A DNA stretch of 64,000 nucleotides from Streptomyces sp. NBC_00659 (GTDB lineage: Bacteria; Actinomycetota; Actinomycetes; Streptomycetales; Streptomycetaceae). The stretch is from contig NZ_CP109031.1 in assembly GCF_036226925.1 (NCBI RefSeq), forward strand, positions 186,001 to 250,000. The letters are read 5' to 3'. The stretch's first letter is position 1. Each line of letters starts with the position of its first letter. The notes under the pieces are model-generated. The model did no database searches and was not told the DNA's origin. It worked only from the letters and a program-made list of their open reading frames with translations. Both the position numbers and the translations under genes were made by a program. Shown here piece after piece: positions 17,931 through 26,743 of this stretch.

Positions 17931-18923
17931 ATGAAACGCCCCACTCTCGAAGTGGTCGCAGCCCGGGCGGGCGTGTCCAAATCGAGCGTCTCCCGCGTCA
18001 TCAACGGCGAGACCACGGTCGCCCCGCAGATCCGAGACGTCGTCATGCGCGCCGTAGACGAATTGGGCTATGTGCCCAACGGGGCGGCACGCAACCTCGT
18101 CACCCGCCGCACGGACACCCTCGCCGTGGTGGTCTCCGACCCACCTCAAGGAGTCGTCTCCGACGACCCCCTCTTCTCCTCCGTGGTCCGCGCCGTCAGC
18201 AGAGAACTCGAGACGGCGGGCAAACGGCTCGTACTCATGCTCGCGGAATCGGACCAGAGCCGCACCAGAGTGGTGCAGTACATCGCCGGCGGACATGTCG
18301 ACGGCGTGCTCCTGGTCGCCCTGCACGGTACGGATCCGCTGCCGGCCGCACTGGCCCGACAGGGACTGCCTGTCGTGTCCTTCAACCGCACCTCCGCACA
18401 AAACGTCCCGTACGTGGCTCTGGACAACGCCGGCGGAGCAGCACTGGCCGTGCGTCACCTTCTGGAGCGCGGCCGGCGTCGGATCGCCACCATCACCGGG
18501 CCGCTCGAACTCTACGAAGCGCGTGAGCGTCTCGACGGCTACCGCCAGACGCTGCGTGACACCGGCCGTCGCTCCATCGCGGCGCTGGGCGACTTCACCA
18601 GAGTCTCCGGCGACGAAGCCATGCGCCAGCTCCTGGAGGACGATCCGGACCTCGATGCGGTGTTCGCGGCCAACGACCTGATGGCAATCGGAGCCCTGCG
18701 CGCCCTCCATAAAGCGGGCCGACGTGTCCCCGAAGACGTGGCAGTCATCGGCTTCGACGACATAGAAGCCGCGTCCTACTCCATCCCCGCGCTCACCTCG
18801 GTGCGCAGCCCGATGGCCGACCAGGCAACCGCCGCCGTCCACTTGCTCCTCAGCCTGATCGACGGCGGTCCCACAAGCCCGGTGATCATGCCGAACGAAC
18901 TCGTGGTGCGCGAATCGACCTGA
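17931..18923 (+). CDS. LacI-family transcriptional regulator
   Basis: A 330-residue repressor. The N-terminal helix-turn-helix (TLEVVAARAGVSKSSVSRVI) and hinge helix (YVPNGAARNLVTRRT) are typical, followed by a periplasmic-binding-type effector domain (AVVVSDP, GVLLVALHG, FAANDLMAIGALRAL, DVAVIGFDDIEAA). ATG 17931. It is divergent from the GH16 glucanase and three LacI-type boxes lie between them, so it most likely represses the glucanase and itself. The ligand is unknown; a beta-glucan oligosaccharide is an inference from the neighbour. Confidence 0.92.
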   Translation: MKRPTLEVVAARAGVSKSSVSRVINGETTVAPQIRDVVMRAVDELGYVPNGAARNLVTRRTDTLAVVVSDPPQGVVSDDPLFSSVVRAVSRELETAGKRLVLMLAESDQSRTRVVQYIAGGHVDGVLLVALHGTDPLPAALARQGLPVVSFNRTSAQNVPYVALDNAGGAALAVRHLLERGRRRIATITGPLELYEARERLDGYRQTLRDTGRRSIAALGDFTRVSGDEAMRQLLEDDPDLDAVFAANDLMAIGALRALHKAGRRVPEDVAVIGFDDIEAASYSIPALTSVRSPMADQATAAVHLLLSLIDGGPTSPVIMPNELVVREST

Positions 18924-19064
18924 CGTCCCGGCAGCCCGGCTCCCCCGAGGCTGCTACCGGCCCTACCGGTAGTTCGTTAAATCCGGCGGTGGCGTGGGTT
19001 GACGGCGAGGCGGGTTGGTCGTAGGCCGGTGGTAGGAGTCAACTGCCTTGCTGGGGGGGTGAAG

Positions 19065-19240
19065 ATGACTGCTCGCCGTCCGTGTCCGCCCGCGCCGGAG
19101 CCGTTGGAGGGGTACGCGGCCCGGTTCGATGACCTCTTCTTCAGCCTGGCCCAGCGGCGGGGTTTTCGTGAGTACCTGACCGGGCTGCTGGCGCCGCGGG
19201 AGCGGAACAAGACGATCACCTGCCTGGCAGGGGCGGAGCA
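19065..19240 (+). pseudogene. IS701-like transposase N-terminal fragment
   Basis: MTARRPCPPAPEPLEGYAAR, then FDDLFFSLAQRRGFREYLTG, LLAPRERNKTITCLAGAE is the start of a DDE transposase of the IS701-like group. The reading then runs into the CHAT gene remnant on the opposite strand, so only ~59 codons remain. Confidence 0.65.
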
Positions 19241-19762
19241 CCGCGAGTTGCCGTCGGCCAGCCGCCACCGCCTCGGACACCCGGTCTCCAGCGAACAAGC
19301 GCTCGTAGAACGCCGCCATGAACTCCGCGGCGGCCACCGTGTACACGCTGTACGCCATGGCGAGCACCGCTCTGGCACCCTCCTGCAGCAGCCGGGTCGC
19401 CACCGCAGCCTCCACTTGCGCCGCTATAGTGGCCGACTGGTAAGCGTTCAGAACCACCAGCGGCACCTCGGCGGCGGCCAGCACCCTGGCGACCCGCTCG
19501 GCCGACACCAGCTCCGCGCCACCGCCCGGTTGCTCGAAGGTCAGCAAGCCGCGCGGCCCCGGGCCCTCGAACGTCAGCGGGCTCCGACCGCTGCCCCGCC
19601 GACCTCCGACCGTAGTCCCCGCACCACCCGCGTCCGCTTCTCCGAGGGAGCCGTGGCCGTCGAAGTGCACGATCGGGAAGGGGCGGCCCTCGTCACGCGC
19701 CTGGCGCAGGACCTCCCCGAGCCGGTCCAGCGTCGGCGGGCGCAAGACTACTAGGCGCGTAT
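19241..19762 (-). pseudogene. CHAT-domain protease fragment, catalytic Cys changed to Tyr
   Basis: The minus strand encodes part of a CHAT (caspase-like) domain: FPIVHFDGHG holds the catalytic His, and PLVVLNAYQSA is where the family has NACQSA. The catalytic Cys codon now reads TAC (Tyr), one G-to-A change from TGC. The N-terminus is missing beyond ~19762 and the C-terminus joins an IS701-like fragment after RRQLAVL. CHAT proteins are usually large TPR-containing proteins; this is a dead core fragment. Confidence 0.75.
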
Positions 19763-19812
19763 TGAGTCGCGATCAATCAGCCCTGATCCGTCCTCCTGGA
19801 TAGGGTGACCAG

Positions 19813-20919
19813 ATGACGCGAACGCTCCCGTCCCTGACCACCGAGGCGGCGGCACTGTCCGTCGCCGGAGCCGGGCTCCGCCGTTACGAGATGGGCCCGG
19901 CCCTGATCGGGGCGGGGGCGGACGCGACCGTCGTCATCGTCGAGCCCGGGGACAACCCGGGGGTCAGTGGTGTCCAGGACTCCACCAAGGTGCTTCTGCG
20001 CGGGGACGCCGTTCCGGCGCTCCATCCACGGTTTGAATTCCGGGCTGCCCTGCCCATTCACCTCTTCGCCCGCCTGGACCGGGGCTGCCTTCCCCTGGGC
20101 ACCGCGCTCTGTCGGGGAGGGTCGTCGGCACCTGCCCATTTCAACCACGCCGAATTGAGGCTCGACCAGCCCCTGACCCGCGAAATGCTGGACGCGGTCC
20201 GGCCCGTCCCGGCACCCGGGTCGGTGCCAACGGCGGACTGGGTCGACCACGTGGAAACGGATCCGATCCGGGCCCTGGAGTCGTTCGTCCTCGGCTGGTT
20301 TCCCGCCGAGGAGGCGGAGCCGGCCGGGGAAGAGAGCACGGAGGGCGAACCCGACGACCTGCCGGAGGCGTTGGCTGGCTTCTACCGCCTGGCCCGCCTC
20401 CGCCCCGCTATCCACAGATTCCGCAACCCGGTACTGAAACAGCCCCAGCGAACTTCCGGACCGCTCGGCGGCCGACTGGTCTTTGCCGCGGATGGCGAGG
20501 GCACCCGGGACTGGTCCATCCCGTGGCCACCGCAAGAACTGGGCGAAGCCGATCCCCGTGTATGGCTCACCGAAGACCCCTTCTCTGCGGGCCCGGAGAC
20601 CATACTCGAAGAAGAACCGCTCAGCCGCTTCCTCCTGCAGTACACCCTCTACGAAGCCATGAACGCCGCCCTCTACCAGGCATGGACCTACTGCATACCG
20701 GCTGTGCGCCTCGCCCCGTTGTGGAGCATGCTGCGCCCCGTACCCCTGAGCCCGTTCCTGCCGGCCTACACCGCCGAGAAGTTCTTCGTCGCCCCGGGAC
20801 TGCTCACGACGATCAGCAGCGACGAGAACGAGGCCGTCGTGGCCTTCGCCACGCTCCATCGCGCCACCTTGACGCCCCTGCTCGAGCACGGGTTCCGCTG
20901 GTCTCGCTTCGACGGCTGA
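19813..20919 (+). CDS. Hypothetical cytoplasmic protein, 368 aa
   Basis: An intact frame with normal high-GC codon use and no signal peptide or membrane segment. It is acidic, with a low-complexity acidic stretch near residues 165-185 (EEAEPAGEESTEGEPDD). The C-terminal third is rich in aromatics (YEAMNAALYQAWTYCIPAVR). I do not recognise a family. ATG 19813 is preceded by GGATAGGG. It sits between a CHAT remnant and an IS5 pseudogene, so its original neighbours are lost. Confidence 0.7.
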   Translation: MTRTLPSLTTEAAALSVAGAGLRRYEMGPALIGAGADATVVIVEPGDNPGVSGVQDSTKVLLRGDAVPALHPRFEFRAALPIHLFARLDRGCLPLGTALCRGGSSAPAHFNHAELRLDQPLTREMLDAVRPVPAPGSVPTADWVDHVETDPIRALESFVLGWFPAEEAEPAGEESTEGEPDDLPEALAGFYRLARLRPAIHRFRNPVLKQPQRTSGPLGGRLVFAADGEGTRDWSIPWPPQELGEADPRVWLTEDPFSAGPETILEEEPLSRFLLQYTLYEAMNAALYQAWTYCIPAVRLAPLWSMLRPVPLSPFLPAYTAEKFFVAPGLLTTISSDENEAVVAFATLHRATLTPLLEHGFRWSRFDG

Positions 20920-20958
20920 AACATGAGGCCCGTGACTGGGGCGCATACCTGGCCGTGG

Positions 20959-21960
20959 TCAGGGGCCGCTCCGGGTGAGGTCTTTGATCCAGATCATCGA
21001 AGCGCGTAGGTGGAGGCCGGCGAGGAAGCTGTCCGGGGTCTTGCCGTATCTGGTGGCGATGCCCCGCCACGCCTTGAGCTTGTTGATCAGGCGCTCGACG
21101 GTGTTCCTCTCCTTGTAGAGGTCGGCGTCATGGCGGACGGGCCGACCGCCCCTGCTGCCTTTGTTCTTCCGGTTGGCGGCCTGGTCCCTCTTCTCCGGGA
21201 TCACAGCCTTGATGCCGCGTCTGCGCAGGTAGGAGCGGTTGCCGCGGGACGAGTAGGCTTTGTCCCCGGCGACCGCGACCGGCCGGGTGCGAGGTCGGCC
21301 AACGGGACCACGGACCGTATCTTCTCCAGCACGGGGACGAATTGCGGGCTGTCTGCGGCCTGGCCCGCGGTCAGGACGAGCGCCAGCGGGCGGCACCTGC
21401 GGTCGGCGGCGAGGTGGACCTTGCTGGTCTGCCCACCCCTGGAGCGTCCGAGGAGACCAGCCTTCAGCCGGAGTTTTCGTCGGCGCCGGATGCGTCGTCG
21501 CTCCTCCCGCTCGGGATCGCTCTCGGTGTCCGGCCCGTTTTGTTCTTCGATGCTGCCCCTTTTGGCCTGGCTTTCTCTTCCTCAGTGGCGGCCTTCTCCA
21601 GGGCGGTGAGGACGTCCTCGCCCAGGTGTATTCCCGCGGCGTCGTGGTGAGCGCGCGTCGTGGTGGAATCGACGCTGACCAGGGACAGGTCCACTCCGCC
21701 CCGCCTCACGGCTTCCGCGATCAGGCCCTCCAGCAGGGCCTCAAAGACGCCCGCGTCCCGCCACTGCCGGAAGCGGTTGTGGACGGTAGACCGGGCGCCG
21801 AACTCCTGCGGCATCTCCCGCCACTGTCCACCTGTCCTGAATCGCCAGATCACACCCTCGAACTGCTGCCGCAGCCGCTCGGGGTAGGGCCGTACTCGCC
21901 AATCGGCAGGTACGGCCCGATGGACTCCCACTCCACGTCCGTTAGTTGCGCTCGCGTCAC
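20959..21960 (-). pseudogene. IS5-family transposase with several frameshifts
   Basis: Starts GTG 21960 (VTRAQLTDVEWESIGPYLPI). The reading then changes frame near 21890 (GPYPERLRQQFEGVIWRFRT), again near 21470 (KAGLLGRSRGGQTSKVHLAA) and near 21310 (GRPRTRPVAVAGDKAYSSRG), ending KERNTVERLINKLKAWRGIA before the stop at 20959. The catalytic DDE regions (SVDSTTTRAHH, DKAYSS, ERLINKLK) are all present but in three or four frames. One shift could be programmed, as in many IS5 elements; the others show decay. No clear terminal inverted repeats were found. Confidence 0.85.
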
Positions 21961-22000
21961 GCAAGACGATCTACTGGGTCAGACCTCGGAGCGAGGGTAA

Positions 22001-22435
22001 ATCCTGCAGATTGATCACGACTCGATACGCGCCCTAGATGGGAGCAACCCCGTCTTCGGTCGCATCGAGTGGGACAACTTCAACGAGGTCACCAACCTAG
22101 ATGCCGTGTTGCGCCGTAGGAAGCGGACGTCGCTACGCGAAGGCCGGCAGTTGCTGCGCGACTACGCCTGGGTGACGGTCTGTCCGGCGGAACTTGCGGC
22201 GCAGCTTGGCGGCGTCGCAGCGCTGGAGGACTCGCGCGCGTTCCACCGAGTAGTCCCGTCGCGGGCGGGCGGTGTGCTGCTCCAGGTGTCGGCCACTATG
22301 GCTGGGTTCACGGACCAGGTGATGGAGCGGGTGTTCGAGGCGTTGGCTCCCGTGCTGCCGCAGGGTGAGCCAAGCCCCTATCCCGCGTACCCTGGCATTC
22401 GATTCGTACCACGAGACGCCGCCACAGTGCGCTAA
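22001..22435 (+). pseudogene. 5'-truncated hypothetical gene
   Basis: Coding signal opens directly after a TAA at 21998 and runs to a stop at 22433-22435: ILQIDHDSIRALDGSNPVFG ... DNFNEVTNLDAVLRRRKRTS ... DYAWVTVCPAELAAQLGGVA ... VFEALAPVLPQGEPS. The style resembles DUF3396-like or immunity-type proteins, a weak guess. The adjacent IS5 remnant probably removed the 5' end. A short product from an internal ATG at about 22100 is possible. Confidence 0.5.
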
Positions 22436-22574
22436 ACCGCCCGGGCGCGGGGAGCACCCTGCGGGGGCCGCGGTGCTGCTGCGGCGGCACTGCCGATTCT
22501 CCGTCTCGGTCTGCTCGGGGCGTGCACTAGGATTGATTGAGCTGGTCGGCGGAAGTCGTACCGGTAGGTGATGC

Positions 22575-22687
22575 GTTGGTGGTCCAAGGAAAGACGTCCC
22601 GCTTCCTGCGGGGAAATGCAGGTGCAAGGCCTGCCCAGCGCTCTGTGAAGCCCCTGTCCCGTTCCGCGGGACAGGGGCTCTTTTTTT
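22575..22687 (+). ncRNA. Cobalamin-riboswitch-like RNA core followed by terminator
   Basis: The order of conserved blocks resembles a cobalamin riboswitch core: GGT (22578), a P3-like stem (AGGAAAG/CTTCCT), GGGGAA (22610-22615), a small stem with GGTGCAAGGCC (22621-22631), then CCC-GC-CTGTGAAG (22633-22650). The usual B12 box (GCCAGGAGACC) does not follow; the sequence goes straight into a strong intrinsic terminator. No B12-related gene is downstream; the next plus-strand gene is a PhoX-like gene 560 bases away. It may be a truncated or orphan riboswitch or an unrelated small RNA. Confidence 0.35.
22649..22687 (+). terminator. Intrinsic terminator, perfect 13-bp stem plus T7
   Basis: AGCCCCTGTCCCG (22649-22661), loop TTCCG, then CGGGACAGGGGCT (22667-22679), C and seven T. 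One of the strongest rho-independent terminators in the window. Confidence 0.9.
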
Positions 22688-22690
22688 GCC

Positions 22691-23248
22691 GTCCAGGGCC
22701 ACTGGCCGAGGCGAAGCGGCTGTTACTCACTTTTGGGTGACGACTGACTGCCTGGTGGGGTGGCCGGTGCCTGGCGGGTGGTGCTTGATGGCCAACTGCT
22801 GCAGAGCTGCCGAGGTCGGGCCCTCGGCAACTTCGCGCACCGGTGAATGGATGGCTGCTGCAGCCAAGTGTCACCGCGGTGCGGTTGATCGGTAACGCAC
22901 CCCGGATCGCGTTCACATTCAAGTGATCTGGAGGGCAAGGTGCGGGTGGCGGCCGGCCGGCACCCGCACCCCGCACAACCCGCAGAAACACAGCTCCATG
23001 AACCGATGCACGGCTGTGACCTGCACAGATGGTCTCACCCGGCTCCGTCTCGGCAATCGCGGCAGCAATCGCCGCTCCAGGGAGGGGAACGGCGCTCCCG
23101 GCCGGCCGACTCGCGGGAGCGGCACCGTCTTCCCGACGAAACCCCAGCGACAGGAGTGACACGTACGACGTGCGTGGTTCCGGCGGACTCCACCGCGTGC
23201 TAGACACAGCTGGGTCACAGTCCTGTCCGCCAGCAGGAAGGTTGTCCC
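22691..23248. other. Non-coding spacer upstream of the PhoX-like gene
   Basis: About 560 bases with no recognised gene. A weak GTTCACATTCAAG near 22910 resembles part of a PHO box but lacks a clean second repeat, so I do not call it. Confidence 0.4.
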
Positions 23249-24643
23249 ATGCCCGAAAACAGCCGGTCCACGACGAGGCGTCAGATGATCGCCCGGACCG
23301 CGGCGTTAGGCGGCTCCCTCGCGTTCGCGGGAAATCTCTCCGAACTGTTCGCGGGCACCGCCGCCGCGCAGAGCCTCGGCCACCGTGGCTACGGCCCCCT
23401 GGTCCCCGACCCGAACGGACTGCTCGACCTTCCGAAGGGCTTCCGCTACCGCGTCCTCTCGCGCGAGGGCGACCGGCTCCGCTCCGGCGAGGGCCTGGTG
23501 CCCAGCAACCACGACGGCATGGCCGCCTTCGCGGGGCATTCCCGGGACGGCCGCGGACGCGTCCACCTGGTCCGCAATCACGAGAACCGGGTCACCGCGA
23601 CGATCGCGGTCCCGACCGTCGAGGGCCTCACGTACGACCCGATGGGCAAGGGCGGCTGTACGTCCCTGTCACTCGACCGGCAGGCGAACGTCCTCTCGGA
23701 ACGCGTGGCCATCGCCGGCACGGCCGTCAACTGCGCCGGTGGGCCCACGCCTTGGGGTACCTGGCTCACCTGCGAGGAGACCGAGGACAAGGCCGGGACC
23801 AACGGCTACACCAAGGACCACGGCTTCATCTTCGAGGTCGACCCGGTGGACCCGCACCGCACCGGAGCCGTTCCGCTCACCGCCATGGGGCGCTTCCAAC
23901 ACGAGGCGATCGCCGTCGACCCGGGGCGGGGAGTGGTGTACGAGACCGAGGACGCGTTCCTCTCGCCCTTCGGCCTCTTCTACCGCTTCCTGCCCAACCG
24001 ACCGCGAGGCGGGACGGGTTCACTGCGCGCCGGCGGCCGGCTCCAGGCGATGCGCGTCCCCGGCGTGGGGGACCTCTCCTCCGTCCAGGAGACCGGCACG
24101 GCCTTCCAAGGCATCGAGTGGGTGGACGTCCCGGATCCCCTGGCGGCCCAGACCCCCGTCCGCCTCCAGGACTTCGGCCCGAAGGGCATCACGCACGGGC
24201 AGAAGCTGGAGGGCTGCTACTGGGGCGGCGGCTGCGTGTATTTCGTCTCCTCCTTCGCCCGCAGTGCCGACGGGTCCTCAGCCGACCACTACGGCCAGGT
24301 CTGGCGGTACGACCCGTCGGCTCGCCGCCTCACGCTGGTTATCGTCTTCGGCCCCGGCACCGACATCCAACTTCCCGGCGAGTCCCCCGACAACATCTGC
24401 CTCGCCCCCGGTGGCGGCCTGATGGTCTGCGAGGACGGCAACGGCGCGCAGCACGTCTTCGGGGTGACACGACGCGGAGAGGTGTACGCCCTGGCGCGCG
24501 GCGCCCAGAACATCGGCACGCCACAGGCCCCGGAGTGGGGCGAGTTCGCGGGCGTCACCTTCTCCCCGGACGGCGGCACGATGTACGTGAACTGCTACAC
24601 GCCCGGGACGACGTTCGCGGTGACGGGCCCCTGGCACGGCTAG
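23249..24643 (+). CDS. PhoX-like DUF839 protein, Tat-exported
   Basis: A 464-residue protein with a twin-arginine signal (TTRRQMIARTAALGGSLAFA). The mature part is a DUF839/PhoX-type beta-propeller: NHDGMAAFAG, VRNHENR, NCAGGPTPWGTWLTCEET, GRFQHEAIAVDP, YWGGGCVYFVSS, PDNICLAPGGGLMVCEDG. In characterised PhoX these Cys/Glu/Asp positions bind Ca2+ and Fe3+ for alkaline phosphatase activity; Glu and Asp at equivalent places are present here. ATG 23249 follows GCAGGAAGG. Its stop TAG lies in the CTAG that flanks the downstream IS element, so the last residues may have been set by that insertion. Confidence 0.9.
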   Translation: MPENSRSTTRRQMIARTAALGGSLAFAGNLSELFAGTAAAQSLGHRGYGPLVPDPNGLLDLPKGFRYRVLSREGDRLRSGEGLVPSNHDGMAAFAGHSRDGRGRVHLVRNHENRVTATIAVPTVEGLTYDPMGKGGCTSLSLDRQANVLSERVAIAGTAVNCAGGPTPWGTWLTCEETEDKAGTNGYTKDHGFIFEVDPVDPHRTGAVPLTAMGRFQHEAIAVDPGRGVVYETEDAFLSPFGLFYRFLPNRPRGGTGSLRAGGRLQAMRVPGVGDLSSVQETGTAFQGIEWVDVPDPLAAQTPVRLQDFGPKGITHGQKLEGCYWGGGCVYFVSSFARSADGSSADHYGQVWRYDPSARRLTLVIVFGPGTDIQLPGESPDNICLAPGGGLMVCEDGNGAQHVFGVTRRGEVYALARGAQNIGTPQAPEWGEFAGVTFSPDGGTMYVNCYTPGTTFAVTGPWHG

Positions 24644-24682
24644 GACCTGTGCGGCCGATCATGGTCTTGTCAGGGTTCTGGC

Positions 24683-24945
24683 GTGTCGAAGACCAGCGTG
24701 AGCAACGAGACCGAGAGCATGCTCTGCCTGTGGGTGGAGCCTTGGGAACTGACCATTGGATGCGCCCCGGCGAGGAGTTCACCGTGGTGACGGACCTGGA
24801 GCCTGAGGATTCACCGTTCAACGTAGTTGTTCATGCTCAGGGCATCACGGTGTGGGTGAACTCGGCCAACGACGCCACGGTCGTCGACAAGAACGGCAGC
24901 CTCGTGCCATGCGGGCATCAGCGCCCCGCCGATCTGGGATGGTGA
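24683..24945 (+). pseudogene. Passenger hypothetical ORF inside the IS5 element (frameshifted)
   Basis: Reading from GTG 24683 gives MSKTSVSNETESMLCLWVEP, then about 24750 the coding signal moves to another frame: MRPGEEFTVVTDLEPEDSPF followed by NVVVHAQGITVWVNSANDAT, ending at a TGA at 24943-24945. A one-base change would make a single ~87-residue protein. No family recognised. It is within the terminal repeats but is not transposase. Confidence 0.5.
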
Positions 24946-24961
24946 CCGGTCTCAGCGCTCG

Positions 24962-25893
24962 TCAGGACCGCAGCCAGATGACGAGCGCGGCAGCAGTGAC
25001 GGTGCCGAGGAAGACGTAGCCACGCTTGTCATATCGGGTCGCGACGGCGCGGGGGTTCTTCAGCTTGTTGATGGCCCGCTCGACGGTGTTGCGCTTCTTG
25101 TACTGGTCCTCGTCGAACCTCGGTGGCCGTCCGCCTCGTGATCCCTTCCGCAGGCGGGCGGCCCGGCTGTCGGCCTTCTCCGGGATCGTGTGCCGGATGC
25201 CGCGCCACCGCAGGTACTGACGGCAGGGGCCGTTGCTGTAGGCCTTGTCGGCCGCGACGCTGTCGGGCTTCTTGCGGGGCCTGCCCAACGCGAGCCGGGG
25301 GACCCGGATCTTCTCCAGCACGCGCACGAACTGGGTGCAGTCTGCCCGCTGCCCCGGGGTGACGATCAGAGAGAGTGGGCGGCAGAAGCCGTCCGCGCTC
25401 AGATAGATCTTGCTGGTGAAGCCGCCGCGCGAGCGGCCCAGGCCCTCGCCTCCCGCACCACCTCCACCAGTCGGCCGACGAGGCTCTGCCACGGAGTTTC
25501 GTCCTGGTGTTCCAGCGTCCCGTCCCCCTTTGAGCCAGTGAGGGCCGGCGGGTCGGTGCGGGCGCTGGCTGCGTGCTGGTGGGCGCGCACGATGGTGGAG
25601 TCCACCGAGATGTCCCAGTCGATCTCGCCTGCCGCGTCGGCCGCGGCCTGGACCCGTTGCAACAGCCGTTCCCAGGTGCCGTCGGCGGACCAGAGCCGAT
25701 GGCGCTCGTAGACCGTCTTCCACGGCCCGGACCGCTCCGGCAGATCTCGCCAGTGCACCCCGGTCCTCACCCGGTGCAGAATCCCGTCGATCACCTGTCG
25801 GTGATCACGCCACCGCCCGCACCGACCGTTGCCCACCGGCAGGAACTGCCGCAGCCGTTCCCACTCCTCATCCGACAGATCGCCCCGCCCCAT
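24962..25893 (-). CDS. IS5-family transposase in two overlapping frames
   Basis: The first frame starts at ATG 25893 (MGRGDLSDEEWERLRQFLPV) and has the first DDE region (ISVDSTIVRAHQHAAS), stopping at 25399. The second frame takes over in the overlap 25399-25723 (GLGRSRGGFTSKIYLSADGF ... DSVAADKAYSNG ... RNTVERAINKLKNPRAVATR) and ends at 24962. Such orfA/orfB pairs joined by programmed frameshifting are usual in part of the IS5 family. No other disruption was seen, so the transposase may be active. Confidence 0.8.
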
Positions 25894-25950
25894 ACACGGG
25901 ACAACGATCCGACCAGGCGACAGTCACATGATCGGCCGGACAGCTCCTAG

Positions 25951-26321
25951 CCGTGCTGGTCACCGCAGCCAGCGTCTCCGACAACGCCGGCGGCATCCAT
26001 GTGCTCTCGCACATCGCCGCCGCCCACCCCCGCATCACCAAAGCATGGGCCGACAGCGGGTACCGCACCAAGGCCATCGACCACGGTGCCACCCTTGGCA
26101 TCGACGTCGAAGTTGCCCGCCGCGACCCTGCCCAGAAGGGCTTCAAGGTGATTCCGCGGCGCTGGGTCGTCGAGCGGACATTCGGCTGGCTCATGCACCA
26201 CCGTCGCCTCGCCCGCGACTACGAGACCCACCGCTCCGAAGCCATGATCAAGGTCGCGATGGTCGACCTCATAAGCCGCCGACTCACCCGCGAATCGACC
26301 CCGAACCGGCGCGACGCCTGA
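25951..26321 (+). pseudogene. IS5-family transposase C-terminal half
   Basis: The plus strand directly after the IS5 element encodes AVLVTAASVSDNAGGIHVLS ... TKAWADSGYRTKAIDHGATL ... RRWVVERTFGWLMHHRRLAR and a stop at 26319-26321. This is the C-terminal half of a different IS5-family transposase (IS112-like), its 5' half missing. Confidence 0.85.
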
Positions 26322-26339
26322 CCACCGCTCACGGCGTCA

Positions 26340-26564
26340 TCACGAGTTCGTCGGCCCCTGCCGCAGTACCTTGAAGCGCTGATCCACCAGATCAACACAC
26401 TCATGCAGACCCGGCGTCGGCAGACCGGCACGCTCACGCATCACAGCAATGGCCTGCACGTTCCGTCCGGCCGAGACGAGGCTGTCCACCTCCGCCTGCA
26501 CCCCGACCGAGAGCCGGTCCCACAGGGCATTCCCCATACCCGCATTGAACCCGACGGGCCGCAC
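26340..26564 (-). CDS. Small hypothetical protein, L7/L12 C-domain-like
   Basis: Up to 74 residues; a start at the inner ATG (26537) would give 65. The pattern VDSLVSAGRNVQAIAVMRER plus AGLPTPGLHECVDLVDQRF resembles small actinobacterial proteins that share the helix pattern of the ribosomal L7/L12 C-terminal domain (gkkieAIkxxRextgl). Function unknown. Convergent with the IS5 fragment. Confidence 0.5.
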   Translation of the reverse strand: MRPVGFNAGMGNALWDRLSVGVQAEVDSLVSAGRNVQAIAVMRERAGLPTPGLHECVDLVDQRFKVLRQGPTNS

Positions 26565-26626
26565 TCGAGAGCGACCGCGTCCCCTCGAATCACCGCCTTA
26601 CCAAACAGCCCTACCGAGACAAAACG

Positions 26627-26660
26627 GGCTCATCGCAGTAGAGGGTGCAGTCGGGGTCTG
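26627..26660 (-). repeat. ISL3 3'-end remnant, inverted relative to 28842-28875
   Basis: These 34 bases are the reverse complement of the 3' end of the ISL3 transposase gene at 28842-28875 with one mismatch (coding ...RPRLHPLLR stop). The MarR/VOC gene pair therefore lies between two inverted ISL3 3' ends. Confidence 0.75.
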
Positions 26661-26743
26661 TCGGTTTTCGAGGTCGCCGACACGGATTTCAGGCTCGGCT
26701 GCATTCCTGTCCGAGCGCGACGAGACGTGCGCCGCGGAACGAG

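Larger units (their letters stand above)
24644..25946. mobile_element. IS5-family element with terminal repeats and CTAG target duplication
   Basis: The left end GACCTGTGCGGCCGATCATG (24644-24663) and right end (25927-25946) are 20-bp inverted repeats with two mismatches. Both are flanked by CTAG (24640-24643 and 25947-25950), a YTAR-type duplication seen with IS5-group elements. The element is ~1303 bp, longer than usual because a ~260-base passenger region lies between the left end and the transposase stop. Removing the element restores GCACGGCTAGCCGTGC, a palindromic target. Confidence 0.8.

Noticed and set aside
22905..22925. Possible PHO box upstream of the PhoX-like gene
   Set aside because: Only one loose GTTCACA-like repeat about 330 bases from the start; a PHO box needs tandem 11-bp repeats.
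23029..24945. A 638-codon plus-strand frame overlapping the PhoX-like gene
   Set aside because: It is the +1 shadow of the DUF839 gene, Arg/Pro/Gly-rich with no domain; only its last ~65 codons coincide with the passenger ORF noted separately.
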